Origin: Mycobacterium sp. ELW1 | Lineage (GTDB): Bacteria > Actinomycetota > Actinomycetes > Mycobacteriales > Mycobacteriaceae | Length of the DNA stretch: 64,000 nucleotides | Direction of reading: 5' to 3' | Assembly: GCF_008329905.1 (NCBI RefSeq) | Contig: NZ_CP032155.1 | Span: 5,270,001 to 5,334,000, forward strand | In this document: piece after piece, positions 43,081 to 52,455 of the stretch | Numbering within the stretch: the first letter of the stretch is position 1 | How the letters are laid out: every line of letters starts with the position of its first letter | Translations under genes and position numbers: made by a program | The notes under the pieces: model-generated | Told to the model about the DNA's origin: nothing | The model's database searches: none | What the model saw: only the letters and a program-made list of their open reading frames with translations

Positions 43081-45033
43081 ATGAGCACCTTCCCGAACCT
43101 GTTGTGTGAAGGCCGCATCGGCTCGATGACGGTGCGCAACAGGCTCGTGATGTCTCCGATGGAGACCATGTACGGCACGCCCGACGGTCTGCCGTCGCAG
43201 CGCACCCGCGACTACTTCGCCGCCCGCGCCAAAGGCGGCGTCGGGTTGATCACCGTGGGCGCCACCGGCATCGACCACCTGCAGCCCGAGACTCCGGGTG
43301 GTCTTCACCTCGGCACCGACGACGCGGTGAGCGCCCACCGTGCACTGGTCGAGGCCGTGCATGAGCACGGCGCGAAGATCCAGCCGCAAATCGTGCACGC
43401 CGGCCCCGACGGGCTCGGGCCCGAGATGCACGGCGTCACATCGCTGGGCCCGTCGGTGATCCCGTCCTATCTGACCGGGCGGCCCTCGGCCGAGGTGACC
43501 GAGGCCCAGCTGACCGGGATCATCGACTTGTTCAAAGCCGCCGTGCGCCGCGCGGCCGAGGCCGGCTATGACGGCATCGAACTCCACGCTGCCCACGGAT
43601 ACATGTTCCTGGGCTCTTTCCTTGCACCCCAACGTAACCGGCGCACCGACGACTACCGCGGCGACACGGCCGGTGGTCGCATCCGGGTGGTGTTGCAGAC
43701 GTTGGCGGCCATCCGATCCGAGATCGGGGACGCCCTCCCCATCACGCTGCGGATCTCCGGCTACGAGCGGGTGGCCGGCGGCCGCCCGAGCTACGAGACG
43801 GCGCAGATGGCACCGCAACTGGTGGCGGCCGGCGTCGACGCCTTCCACGTCAGCGGTGGGGTGATCGATCGCCTGGTCACCGGGATGGTGAATGCCGCCG
43901 ACGACGGCGACGCACTCAACGTGGGCGCCGCGGCCGCGGTGAAGCAGGTGGTCGACGTGCCGGTGATCGCGGTGGGACGCATCCACGATCCCGCGCGCGC
44001 CGAGCAGATCCTCGCCGACGGCCTCGCGGACTTCGTCGCCATGGGCCGGCCGATGCTGGCCGATCCGGATATGGCCGCCAAACTTCATGCCGGCCAAGCG
44101 GATCGGGTGCGCCGATGCATCTCGTGCGAGAACTGCATCGACGCCATGGAGCAGCGATTCTCGGTCGACTGTGCGGTGAACCCCCGCACCGGCAGGGAAC
44201 GTGAGCTGGCGGTGCACCCGGTCGTGCAGCCCAAGCACGTCGTGGTCGTCGGTGGCGGGCCAGGCGGTCTGGAGGCTGCCCGGGTGGCGGCCGAACGCGG
44301 TCACCGTGTCACGCTGTTCGAGCGCAACGCCGAACTGGGCGGCGCTCTGGTGTGGGCGTCGATCGTGCATCCGGAGAACGAACCGTTCCTGCGGTACCTG
44401 CGCGGTGAGATCGCCGCCAGCACCGTAACGCTGGAGATGTCACACCCGGTCGGCGTCGACGAGATCGCCGCACTGGAGCCTGATGCGGTGATCGTCGCGA
44501 CCGGCGCGGAGATCGTGGTACCCGACATCGACGGTGCCCGCCACCCCCGGGTGATCAGCGGTCATGGGGTGCGTGACCTGCTGGTGAACCCCGCCGCGCT
44601 CCCGGCCGGTCGCCGAGTAGTGATCGTCGGCGGCAGCCTCGCCGCGATCCAGCTCGCCGAATATCTCTGCGCCCAAGACCGATTCGTCACCGTGCTGGAA
44701 TCCGGCCGCACCGTCGCCGCCGAGGTGGGGCTCAAGCGCCGCACCGAACACATGGACCGGCTCGACCGCCTGGGAGTGCCGCTGCACGTGCGCGCCGAGG
44801 TGCATGAGATCACCGGCGACAGCGTGGTGTTCACTCCGCACGGCGGCACCCGCCGACAGCTCTCGGCAGATAGCGTGATCATCACCGGAAGCCTCGAGGC
44901 GGACACCGCCCTGTTCGACGACCTCACCGACCGGTTGCCCGGCGCCAAGGTGCATGCCGTGGGCGACTGCACCGGTGTGGGACTGATCCGCAAAGCCACC
45001 GACGATGGCGCTCGCGCCGCCTGCAGTATCTGA
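43081..45033 (+). CDS. Old-yellow-enzyme-type reductase with Fe-S and FAD domains (2,4-dienoyl-CoA reductase-like)
   Basis: This 650-aa enzyme has an FMN-binding TIM barrel (residues ~1-340, with HAAHGYMFLGSFLAPQRNRR and VGRIHDPARAEQIL). A 4Fe-4S segment follows (CISCENC...C, about residues 342-360), then an FAD/NAD(P) domain (VVVGGGPGGLEAARVAA and VVIVGGSLAAIQLAEYL). Such enzymes reduce double bonds in dienoyl-CoA or enone substrates. Its place among sterol genes suggests a steroid or unsaturated acyl substrate. The spacing C-x2-C-x2-C differs slightly from the usual C-x2-C-x3-C. Confidence 0.88.
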   Translation: MSTFPNLLCEGRIGSMTVRNRLVMSPMETMYGTPDGLPSQRTRDYFAARAKGGVGLITVGATGIDHLQPETPGGLHLGTDDAVSAHRALVEAVHEHGAKIQPQIVHAGPDGLGPEMHGVTSLGPSVIPSYLTGRPSAEVTEAQLTGIIDLFKAAVRRAAEAGYDGIELHAAHGYMFLGSFLAPQRNRRTDDYRGDTAGGRIRVVLQTLAAIRSEIGDALPITLRISGYERVAGGRPSYETAQMAPQLVAAGVDAFHVSGGVIDRLVTGMVNAADDGDALNVGAAAAVKQVVDVPVIAVGRIHDPARAEQILADGLADFVAMGRPMLADPDMAAKLHAGQADRVRRCISCENCIDAMEQRFSVDCAVNPRTGRERELAVHPVVQPKHVVVVGGGPGGLEAARVAAERGHRVTLFERNAELGGALVWASIVHPENEPFLRYLRGEIAASTVTLEMSHPVGVDEIAALEPDAVIVATGAEIVVPDIDGARHPRVISGHGVRDLLVNPAALPAGRRVVIVGGSLAAIQLAEYLCAQDRFVTVLESGRTVAAEVGLKRRTEHMDRLDRLGVPLHVRAEVHEITGDSVVFTPHGGTRRQLSADSVIITGSLEADTALFDDLTDRLPGAKVHAVGDCTGVGLIRKATDDGARAACSI

Positions 45034-45051
45034 CAACATAAGGAGAAACTG

Positions 45052-45477
45052 ATGTCCACGACCACCGAACAAACTCCCGCACTGGCCGCATCGCAGGCAT
45101 CCTGGCGCTGCGTGATGTCACACGACCGCGAGGGCTGGCTGGCCCTGATGGCCGACGATGTCGTGATCGAGGATCCGATCGGGCAGGCCATCACCAACCC
45201 CGATGGCAACGGCGTGCGGGGCAAGGCGGCTGTCGCCGACTTCTACGACGCGAACATCTCGGTCAACAACCTTCGTGTCACCTGCGAGGAGACGTTCCCA
45301 TCGAGCTCTGCGAACGAGGTTGCGCACATCCTGGTGTTGCGCAGCCAGTTCGAGGGCGGAATGACCAGCACGGTACGGGGTGTGTTCACCTACTCCGTCA
45401 ACGACGCCGGCCTGATCACCAATATGCGCGGCTACTGGAACATGGACGGCATGCAGTTCGGCCAGGCGGTTCAGTGA
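45052..45477 (+). CDS. Ketosteroid-isomerase-like NTF2-fold protein, Rv0760c-like
   Basis: This 141-aa protein has the delta-5-3-ketosteroid-isomerase fold (WLALMADDVVIEDPIG, and VRGVFTYSVNDAGLITNMRGYW at the C-terminus). The M. tuberculosis homolog binds steroids but was reported to lack normal isomerase activity. AAGGAGA stands seven bases upstream of the ATG. It follows the dienoyl reductase by 18 bp, in a three-gene unit with the next SDR. Confidence 0.85.
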   Translation: MSTTTEQTPALAASQASWRCVMSHDREGWLALMADDVVIEDPIGQAITNPDGNGVRGKAAVADFYDANISVNNLRVTCEETFPSSSANEVAHILVLRSQFEGGMTSTVRGVFTYSVNDAGLITNMRGYWNMDGMQFGQAVQ

Positions 45478-45558
45478 GGCTGGCCGCAGTTGGCGCGCCA
45501 GCGCCGGCGGAGGTTAGGCGAAACGGGACCGCCTCATCTACTCAGGCGCCTGCCGAAG

Positions 45559-46428
45559 GTGAGTGACCGGCCGCTCGACGGGTTCGGCGCGGTCGTCGTC
45601 GGCGGCTCACGAGGTATCGGGGCCGCCGTCTCGGCGCTGCTGGCCGAGTGCGGGGCGGGCGTTGTGGTCAACGGCCGCGATGCGGCGGCCGCTGAGGCAG
45701 CGGTCGCCACCATCAACGACGCCGGCGGCCGCGCCGTCGCACACGCCGGCTCGGCCGCCGACGATGCGGTCGCCGAGGACTTGATCGCGCTGTGCGAGAG
45801 CGAATTCGGCGCTGTCGACGCCCTGGTGAACTGCGCCGGCGCACCCGAGCCGCCGGGTTCGTCGATACTCACGGTCACAGCTGCGGAGTTCCGCGCGCTC
45901 CTCGACATCCACGTCGGGACCACCTTCGCGACCTGCCGGGCGGCCGCCCCCAGAATGGTGGCCCGCGGCAGGGGCGCGATCGTCAACACCAGTTCCTTTG
46001 CCTTCCTTGGCGATTACGGCGGCACCGGCTATCCGGCAGGCAAAGGTGCGGTCAATGGCTTGACGATGGCGATCGCCGCCGAGCTGGCCGAGCACGGTGT
46101 GCGCGCCAACGTGGTGTGCCCCGGTGCCAAGACCCGGCTGTCCAGTGGGTCGGACTTCGAGGAACAGATCGAATCGTTGCGGCGACGCGGCATCCTCGAT
46201 GACGTCAGCGCGCAGGGTGCGCTGGATGCCGCTCCGCCGGAGTACGTCGCCCCGATGTACGCCTACCTGGTCAGCGACCTTGCCAGCAAGATCACCGGCC
46301 AGATCTTCATCGCCGCAGGCGGTTTCGTCGGGCGGTTCGACAAGCCCTCCCCCGGGTTCATCAATTACCGGGATCATCACGACTCGCCGCCGTGGACGGT
46401 CGGCGAGATCGCGGCGATGCTGGCCTGA
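45559..46428 (+). CDS. SDR-family oxidoreductase
   Basis: This 289-aa classical SDR has GGSRGIGAAV, NCAGAP, NTSSFAFLGDY and YPAGKGAV as the catalytic elements, and the C-terminal GQIFIAAGGFVGRF. Start GTG 45559 gives the Rossmann fold the normal short leader. The frame is open further upstream (to 45490), but that sequence is Arg-rich and unlike the family. It ends one base before the convergent glycosyltransferase gene. The substrate is likely a steroid or acyl-CoA intermediate. Confidence 0.85.
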   Translation: MSDRPLDGFGAVVVGGSRGIGAAVSALLAECGAGVVVNGRDAAAAEAAVATINDAGGRAVAHAGSAADDAVAEDLIALCESEFGAVDALVNCAGAPEPPGSSILTVTAAEFRALLDIHVGTTFATCRAAAPRMVARGRGAIVNTSSFAFLGDYGGTGYPAGKGAVNGLTMAIAAELAEHGVRANVVCPGAKTRLSSGSDFEEQIESLRRRGILDDVSAQGALDAAPPEYVAPMYAYLVSDLASKITGQIFIAAGGFVGRFDKPSPGFINYRDHHDSPPWTVGEIAAMLA

Positions 46429-46429
46429 C

Positions 46430-48397
46430 CTACGCCGTGAGGTCGTAGATCAGTACCCTGCCGACCCGCATCGGGGTGAAGTTGCGCTGAACCCATTGCT
46501 GGATCAGCGCATTGGTGTCCAGATGACCCCACTTGTCCTCGTGGACCGGGTTGGTGACGATGAAGTAGTGGATCCGCTTGGACAGCGCCATCCGCAGGAA
46601 CTCATCGGGCGCCGGGGACGGATCGGTGCCGTTGAATCCACCGACCGGCATCACCGGGTGACCGCTGGCCAACTGATAACCCGCCGCGCACATCGATCCG
46701 ATCGTCGCGGCCACCCAGGTGTACCGCTGCGCATCGGCGTCGAGCAGACCGACCAATTGCCGGTCCGGCACACCGGAGTCCAGCAGGCTGCAGCCGACCA
46801 GATGTGGTCCCGCGGTGGACGATCCCGGGGGCAGCAGGAATCCGGGACCGGTGGCCGACGTGATCTCGGCGCGCTGGACCGGAGCGACACCCTTGGTCAT
46901 CGCGGTGACGATGCGCGGGACAGGTCCGGCGATCGGCATTGCACCGGAATTGCCTCGCTCGACGGTCGCGACGCTGTAGGCCACCGGCCCGCCGAGCGCG
47001 ACCAGTGCGCCTGCCGCGACGATCAGCGGCATCGGGATGACAGCAACGATCATGCCGGCCAGCACCAGCACCGCGGCCAACGGGATGGCCCACCGCAACC
47101 ACGGGTGGAAGCCGGGATTGTGGCGCAGCACGACCACCGCGGTGGTGGCCGTCAGCGCCACCGCGAGCGCCAGTGCCGCTTTGACCCACAGCCGTTGTCG
47201 CTCTTGCCAACTCACCGCAATGCCGATTCCGGTCAGCGCGGCGATCGGCGGTGCGAGAGCGACGGTGTAGTACGGGTGGAAGATCCCGGCCATATAGCTG
47301 AACACCCACGCCGTCACCAGCAGCCAGAGCACCCACACCAGAACGGCGGCGCGGCGCAGATCCCGCCGCGGGGCGCGGCCCCGCCACACCAGCAGGACGA
47401 CCGCGAAGACCAGTGCGGCGGGCAGTAGCCAGCCGATGCCACCGATCTGCTCCGGCTCGAACAATCTGCCGATGCCCGGCTGACCCCAGGGGTGCGCCGA
47501 TGTCCGGCCACCGGGGTGCACCGGCGAGATGAATCCGGGTGAGGCGATGCTGCCCGGCTCGTCACCGTTGAGCCTTCCGAAGCCGTTGTAAAGCAGCGTC
47601 AGTTCGAGGATCGAATTGGTTTGCGTCCCGCCGATCCACGGCCGCGCGCTAGGCGGCCACAGCTGCACCAGCAGCACCCACCACCCCGCCGCGGCCACGG
47701 TGGCGGCCAGCGCCGCCACGAGTTGCCCCAGCCGGGCGGGCAGCGATCGCGGACCGGCCACCAGATACGGGATCGCCAGAGCAGGCAGCACCAAGGCCAC
47801 CTCGAGCTGCTTCGTCAGATAGCCCAGTCCCACACAGCATCCCGCCACCAGCAACCAGCGCAGTCGCCCGTCGTCGATCGCCCGCAGCAGCGCCCACACC
47901 GCGGCGATCATCAACAGGACCAGAAGTGCATCGGGGTTGTTGTAGCGGAAGATCGTCACGGCCACCGGGGTCAGCGCCAGGACCGTGCCCGCGATCAGTG
48001 CGGCTGCTTCACCGAACGGGCGGCGGACGGCATCCCAGAGCAAGGCGACGGAGACCACCCCGATGATCGCCTGGGGCGCCAGGATGCTCCACGAGTTGAG
48101 CCCGAACAGGCGGATGGCCAGCGCCGGGAGCCACAGCGACAGCGGCGGTTTGTCGACGGTGATCGAGTTGGCGGCGTCGGACGATCCGAACAGCATCGCC
48201 TTCCATGACTGCGACCCCGCCTGTTCGGCGGCGGAATAGAACGCGTTGGCCCATCCCGAGCAGTCCAGAGCCCACAGGTAGAGCACGGCGGTCGCGGTCA
48301 ACAGCACGACCAGCGCGCAGCGCTGCGGGCGTATCCGGATGCGTCGGGTAATGGTTTGTGCGACGCCGACTTCCGGCGACTCGACGGTGATCGTCAT
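46430..48397 (-). CDS. GT39-type (ArnT/PMT-like) membrane glycosyltransferase
   Basis: This 655-aa integral membrane protein has about 11-13 hydrophobic helices in the first ~480 residues and a soluble extracytoplasmic tail. The motif TVDKPPLSLWLPALAIRLFG and the early acidic residue region (LDCSGWANAFYSAAEQAGSQSW) mark the family, which transfers sugars from polyprenyl phosphate to acceptors outside the membrane. The gene starts one base after the stop of the GT2-GtrA gene. That enzyme would make the polyprenyl-phosphate sugar, so the pair forms a supply-and-use module. Confidence 0.88.
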   Translation of the reverse strand: MTITVESPEVGVAQTITRRIRIRPQRCALVVLLTATAVLYLWALDCSGWANAFYSAAEQAGSQSWKAMLFGSSDAANSITVDKPPLSLWLPALAIRLFGLNSWSILAPQAIIGVVSVALLWDAVRRPFGEAAALIAGTVLALTPVAVTIFRYNNPDALLVLLMIAAVWALLRAIDDGRLRWLLVAGCCVGLGYLTKQLEVALVLPALAIPYLVAGPRSLPARLGQLVAALAATVAAAGWWVLLVQLWPPSARPWIGGTQTNSILELTLLYNGFGRLNGDEPGSIASPGFISPVHPGGRTSAHPWGQPGIGRLFEPEQIGGIGWLLPAALVFAVVLLVWRGRAPRRDLRRAAVLVWVLWLLVTAWVFSYMAGIFHPYYTVALAPPIAALTGIGIAVSWQERQRLWVKAALALAVALTATTAVVVLRHNPGFHPWLRWAIPLAAVLVLAGMIVAVIPMPLIVAAGALVALGGPVAYSVATVERGNSGAMPIAGPVPRIVTAMTKGVAPVQRAEITSATGPGFLLPPGSSTAGPHLVGCSLLDSGVPDRQLVGLLDADAQRYTWVAATIGSMCAAGYQLASGHPVMPVGGFNGTDPSPAPDEFLRMALSKRIHYFIVTNPVHEDKWGHLDTNALIQQWVQRNFTPMRVGRVLIYDLTA

Positions 48398-48398
48398 G

Positions 48399-49619
48399 TC
48401 AGCGGGTGGAGGCGCCGAACACCCGTCGCAACGCCACGAATCGCACGAGGGTGGCGACCAGGTTGGCCGCGACCAGAACGGACAGTTCGACGCCCTTGCC
48501 GACCGTCGGCTCGTAGCGGTGCAGCAGATACAGCGAGCCGCTGGTGATGGCCAGCCCGAACGCGAAGATCAGCAAGCCGTGGACGTGGTGGCGGGCGACA
48601 CCGGCGCGGCCGCGGATGCCGAAGGTGAACGCCCGGTTGGCGGCGGTATTGGCCAGTGCGGTGAGCAGCAGGGCGGTCAGGTTGGCGGCCTGCGCGCCGA
48701 GCGCGGGATGCAACGAAAGATACAGCAGCGCAAAGGCAATGGTGCTGGCGATGCCGATCAGCCCGAAGCGCACCATCTGGCCGACCATGCCGCGGGGCAC
48801 GCCCGGCACCAGCGGCTCACGGCCGAGGGCGGCCTGCAGGTCGCGCAGCGGCAGCGCACCGGTGGTCAGCGCGCGGCCGACCCGCCAGCAGCCTTTGAGG
48901 TCATCGATCGCGGTGGCGAGGATGTCGACGCGGGAGTCCGGGTCGTCGATCCAGTCGACCGGCACCTCGTGGATGCGCAGGCCGGCCTTCTCGGCCAGCA
49001 CCAGCAGTTCGGTGTCGAAGAACCATCCGGTGTCGGCGACCAGCGGCAGCAGCTGGCGGGCGACGTCGGCGCGCAAGGCCTTGAAGCCGCACTGGGCGTC
49101 GGAGAATCGCGCACCGAGCAGGCCGCGCAGCAGCAGGTTGTAGCCGCGGGACACCACTTCCCGCTTGATGCCACGCACCACCCGCGACGAGGCGGCCAGC
49201 CGCGATCCGATCGCGATGTCGGAGTGCCCGGATACCAGCGGCGCCACCAACGGCATCAACGCCGAAAGGTGGGTGGAGAGGTCGACATCCATATACGCGA
49301 CGACGTCGGCCGGTGACGACGCCCATGCGGTGGCCAGCGCGCCGCCGCGGCCCTTGGCGTCGAGGTGGATCACCTCGACATCGGCTAGTTCCCCGGCGAG
49401 CTCTCGCGCCACCGACAGCGTGCCGTCGGTACTCGCGTTGTCGGCCACCACGATTCGCGCCCGATACGGCACCTCGTCGAGCAGGAACTGGTGGAGCCGT
49501 CGCACGCAGGCCGCGACGTCGCGCTCCTCGTTGTACACGGGGATGACGATGTCGAGAATGTAGCGACCCCCGACGCCGATCGCGGCAGTGCGCTGCTCGG
49601 CCGGCAGGGTGTCGGTCAT
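48399..49619 (-). CDS. GT2 polyprenyl-phosphate glycosyltransferase fused to a GtrA domain
   Basis: This 406-aa fusion has an N-terminal GT2 domain (residues ~20-250) with IVIPVYNEERDV, the DxD-type YMDVDLSTH and QCGFKALR, characteristic of dolichyl-phosphate glucosyl/mannosyltransferases. A C-terminal GtrA-like membrane domain with four helices (from about residue 275) follows. It would charge a polyprenyl phosphate with a sugar and help flip it, feeding the adjacent GT39 enzyme. ATG 49619 gives a good family N-terminus. Confidence 0.9.
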   Translation of the reverse strand: MTDTLPAEQRTAAIGVGGRYILDIVIPVYNEERDVAACVRRLHQFLLDEVPYRARIVVADNASTDGTLSVARELAGELADVEVIHLDAKGRGGALATAWASSPADVVAYMDVDLSTHLSALMPLVAPLVSGHSDIAIGSRLAASSRVVRGIKREVVSRGYNLLLRGLLGARFSDAQCGFKALRADVARQLLPLVADTGWFFDTELLVLAEKAGLRIHEVPVDWIDDPDSRVDILATAIDDLKGCWRVGRALTTGALPLRDLQAALGREPLVPGVPRGMVGQMVRFGLIGIASTIAFALLYLSLHPALGAQAANLTALLLTALANTAANRAFTFGIRGRAGVARHHVHGLLIFAFGLAITSGSLYLLHRYEPTVGKGVELSVLVAANLVATLVRFVALRRVFGASTR

Positions 49620-49728
49620 ACCGATGATGTTCGCGTCCCAAGCTGCCGTGGCACTGGGCCGGATCTGAGGGGTTGCTGTGAGCCAGCTTCATGATCGGCG
49701 CCGGGCGGCTACTCATATGCTTGGGCTC

Positions 49729-50133
49729 ATGGCCTCCGTCTTCACCAAGATCATCAACCGCGAACTGCCGGGACGATTCGTCTACGAAGACGACGAGGTC
49801 GTCGCGTTCCTGACCATCGAGCCGATGACCCCGGGACACACACTGGTGGTTCCGCGTGCCGAGGTCGACAACTGGCAGGACGTCGAGCCGGCCGTGTTCA
49901 ACAAGGTGATGGCGGTGTCCCAGCGGATCGGCAAGGCGGTGTGTGTGGCGTTCGGCGCCGAGCGGTCCGGGCTGATCATCGCCGGTCTCGAAGTGCCGCA
50001 CCTGCACGTGCACGTGTTCCCCGCGCGCAACCTGTCCGACTTCGGCTTCGCCAACGTCGACCGCAATCCCTCTCCCGCATCGCTCGACGAGGCGCAGGCA
50101 AAGATCACCGCCGCGCTGGCCGAACTCGTTTAG
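49729..50133 (+). CDS. HIT-family protein, Rv0759c-like
   Basis: This 134-aa histidine-triad protein is a nucleotide hydrolase/transferase of the HINT type. The triad motif HLHVHVFP is complete. [24 protein letters not shown] and [12 protein letters not shown] are family hallmarks. ATG 49729 was chosen. It overlaps the convergent phoR 3' end by 4 bp, the same arrangement as Rv0759c and phoR in M. tuberculosis. Confidence 0.93.
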   Translation: MASVFTKIINRELPGRFVYEDDEVVAFLTIEPMTPGHTLVVPRAEVDNWQDVEPAVFNKVMAVSQRIGKAVCVAFGAERSGLIIAGLEVPHLHVHVFPARNLSDFGFANVDRNPSPASLDEAQAKITAALAELV

Positions 50134-51569
50134 ATCCCTGGGGCCACCGGGGTCGCGACGTCGGCGATGCGCGGCAGGCTGACCCGGAAGCAGCAGCCCT
50201 GTCCTGGGGCGGTTAACACCGTGACGCGGCCACCGTGGGCGTAGACCAGCGAGTCGACGATCGACAACCCCAGTCCGGTGCCGCCACTGGCGCGGGCGCG
50301 GGAGGAGTCGGTGCGATAGAACCGCTCGAACACCCGCCGGGCGTCCTCGGGCGTCATGCCCGGGCCTTCGTCGGCGACCTCGAGCACCGCGTCGTCCGAC
50401 AACGTGCCCACGCGCACACTGATTCGGGCGGTCTCCGGGGTGTGCTGTAAGGCGTTGGCCACCAGATTGCCCAGCACCTGACGCAGCCGGGCCTCATCGC
50501 CGATGACCTCGGGGGTGCCGGGACCGTCGAAGACCTCCATGGTGATGGTGCGCTTGGGGGCGATCGACTGGGCGTCGTGCACGGCGTCGGTGGCCAGCGT
50601 GAGCAGGTCGACGCGACGCTGTTCGAGCGGGCGCTGCGCGTCAAGGCGGGCCAGCAGCAGCAGATCGTCGACCAGGAGGCCCATCCGGCGCGACTCGCTT
50701 TCGATCCGGGACATCAGCATCTCGACGTCGCGGGCCGCGCCCTGCCGGTAGAGCTCGGCGAAGCCGCGGATGGTGGTCAGCGGGGTGCGCAATTCGTGGC
50801 TGGCGTCGGTGATGAAGCGCCGCATGCGTTCTTCGGAGGTACGGGCCTGCTCGGCGGAGTCCTCCGACGACGCCATCGCGGTCTGGATCTGGGCGAGCAT
50901 GCCGTTGAGCGCCAACGACAGCCGGCCGACTTCGGTGCGTGGATCACGTTCGGGCACACGACGATCCAGCTGTCCGGCGGCGATCGCAGCGGCGGTCTTC
51001 TCGACTTCGACGAGCGGCCGAAGGCTGCGGTGCACCACCCAGTAACCGGCGACACCGAGGATGATCAGCACAGCCGTGCCGATCGCGAACTGTGACCACG
51101 CCAGACTGCGCACGGTGGACTGGATGTCCGACATGTCGATGGCCACCGTGGTCAGCTCGCCGCTGGGCCCGCGCACCGACACCGCACGCCACTCGACCGG
51201 CGAGTGGTCCAGCGAGCCGACGGTCACCGGCACCGGCCCGACGTCGTTGTCGTCGGGCAGCGCCGGTTCGGCCTCCCGGTCGTTGACCGCCATCCAGATG
51301 TGACCGTCGGCGTCGACGCCGCGGACGTAGAAGTTCGACGGCGGACGAGCCGGGTTGGGGCCCTCGTCGGGCGGGGGCATCCGGCGCGGCGCCTGCGCCC
51401 AGCCCCGGGAGGCGTCCAGCAGGGTCTGGTCGGCGCGGTTGATGAGGTCGTGCTGCAGCGTCGAGGTGACGGCGATCCCGGAGGCCAGCAGGCCGCATCC
51501 CACGAGCAGCAGCATGGCGGCCACCAGGCCGACTCTCAGCGGCAACGCTCGATGGTAGGGCGTGGGCAT
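50130..51569 (-). CDS. phoR: Sensor histidine kinase PhoR
   Basis: This 479-aa sensor kinase has a membrane helix at about residues 13-34, an extracytoplasmic sensing region to about 155, and a second helix at about 160-180. HAMP then HisKA follow, with the phospho-accepting H258 in [15 protein letters not shown]. The HATPase has [21 protein letters not shown] and [10 protein letters not shown]. It lies 38 bp behind phoP. Homology and order fit Rv0758. PhoPR controls acid response and surface lipids in M. tuberculosis. Confidence 0.94.
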   Translation of the reverse strand: MPTPYHRALPLRVGLVAAMLLLVGCGLLASGIAVTSTLQHDLINRADQTLLDASRGWAQAPRRMPPPDEGPNPARPPSNFYVRGVDADGHIWMAVNDREAEPALPDDNDVGPVPVTVGSLDHSPVEWRAVSVRGPSGELTTVAIDMSDIQSTVRSLAWSQFAIGTAVLIILGVAGYWVVHRSLRPLVEVEKTAAAIAAGQLDRRVPERDPRTEVGRLSLALNGMLAQIQTAMASSEDSAEQARTSEERMRRFITDASHELRTPLTTIRGFAELYRQGAARDVEMLMSRIESESRRMGLLVDDLLLLARLDAQRPLEQRRVDLLTLATDAVHDAQSIAPKRTITMEVFDGPGTPEVIGDEARLRQVLGNLVANALQHTPETARISVRVGTLSDDAVLEVADEGPGMTPEDARRVFERFYRTDSSRARASGGTGLGLSIVDSLVYAHGGRVTVLTAPGQGCCFRVSLPRIADVATPVAPGI

Positions 51570-51607
51570 CTCTCTATTGTTCGCGCCGATCGGCGCGACG
51601 CGCTGGA

Positions 51608-52327
51608 TTACCGCGGCTCCCGCAGCACGTATCCGACACCGCGCAGGGTGTGCAGGAGGCGCTTTTCGCCGGTGTCGATCTTGCGGCGCAGGTAGGAGAC
51701 GTAGGACTCGACGACATTGACGTCGCCGCCGAAGTCGTAGCGCCAGACGTGGTCGAGGATCTTGGGCTTGCTGAGCACGGTGCCGGCGTTGATGACGAAG
51801 TAGCGCAGCAGGGTGAACTCGGTCGGCGAGAGCGAGACCGGCTCGCCGGCCTTCCACACCTCGTGGGTGTCCTCGTCGAGCTCGATGTCGGCGAAGCTCA
51901 GCCGCGAATTGCGCGGCTCCTCCACACCCTTGCCTGCCCGGCGCAGGATCACCCGCAACCGCGCCACCACCTCTTCGAGGCTGAACGGCTTGGTGACGTA
52001 GTCATCGCCACCCAGCGTGAGCCCGGCGATCTTGTCCTGGAGGCTGTCGCGCGCGGTGAGGAACAGCGCGGGCGCGTCGATGCCGTCGGCGCGCAGCCTG
52101 CGCAACACACCGAAGCCGTCCATGCCGGGCATCATGACGTCGAGGATCACGGCGTCTGGCCGGACCTCCCGAGCGCGGTCGAGGGCCGCCGGGCCGCTGG
52201 ATGCGGTGTGGACCTCGAAGCCCTGGAACTTCAGACTCACCGACAGCAGTTCCACGATGTTGGTCTCGTCGTCCACGACGAGGACACGTGCCTCGGGTTT
52301 GGTTTCGGGTGTAACAGGTGCGGCCAT
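51608..52327 (-). CDS. phoP: Response regulator PhoP
   Basis: This 239-aa OmpR-type regulator has a receiver domain with phospho-acceptor D63 (VILDVMMPGMDG), K113 in VTKPFS, and a winged-helix DNA-binding domain ending LLHTLRGVGYVLREPR. The sequence is nearly identical, as remembered, to M. tuberculosis PhoP from the receiver onward, while the first ~12 residues differ. A direct-repeat PhoP box 44 bp upstream suggests autoregulation. Confidence 0.96.
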   Translation of the reverse strand: MAAPVTPETKPEARVLVVDDETNIVELLSVSLKFQGFEVHTASSGPAALDRAREVRPDAVILDVMMPGMDGFGVLRRLRADGIDAPALFLTARDSLQDKIAGLTLGGDDYVTKPFSLEEVVARLRVILRRAGKGVEEPRNSRLSFADIELDEDTHEVWKAGEPVSLSPTEFTLLRYFVINAGTVLSKPKILDHVWRYDFGGDVNVVESYVSYLRRKIDTGEKRLLHTLRGVGYVLREPR

Positions 52328-52371
52328 GCTGACAATTTCCTCTCACATTGGTGAACTGACGCTGCCTAGGC

Positions 52372-52389
52372 GCTGTGAGATTCCTGTGA
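52372..52389 (-). promoter_or_regulatory. PhoP box upstream of phoP
   Basis: On the minus strand TCACAGG-AATC-TCACAGC forms two 7-base direct repeats spaced by 4 bases, matching the known PhoP-binding pattern (TCACAGC-N4-TCACAGC) with one change. It fits autoregulation. It could also affect the divergent gene at 52456. Confidence 0.8.
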
Positions 52390-52455
52390 GTTGGTTTTCT
52401 CGTCGGTTAGCCGATACCTCCGGTTACAAACTTTGTCCGCTCCTACACTTGTGAA

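Noticed and set aside
41776..44370. An 864-codon open frame on the minus strand opposite adhB and the old-yellow-enzyme gene
   Set aside because: It is a shadow of two recognised enzymes. It is rich in His, Asp and Arg and has no domain features.
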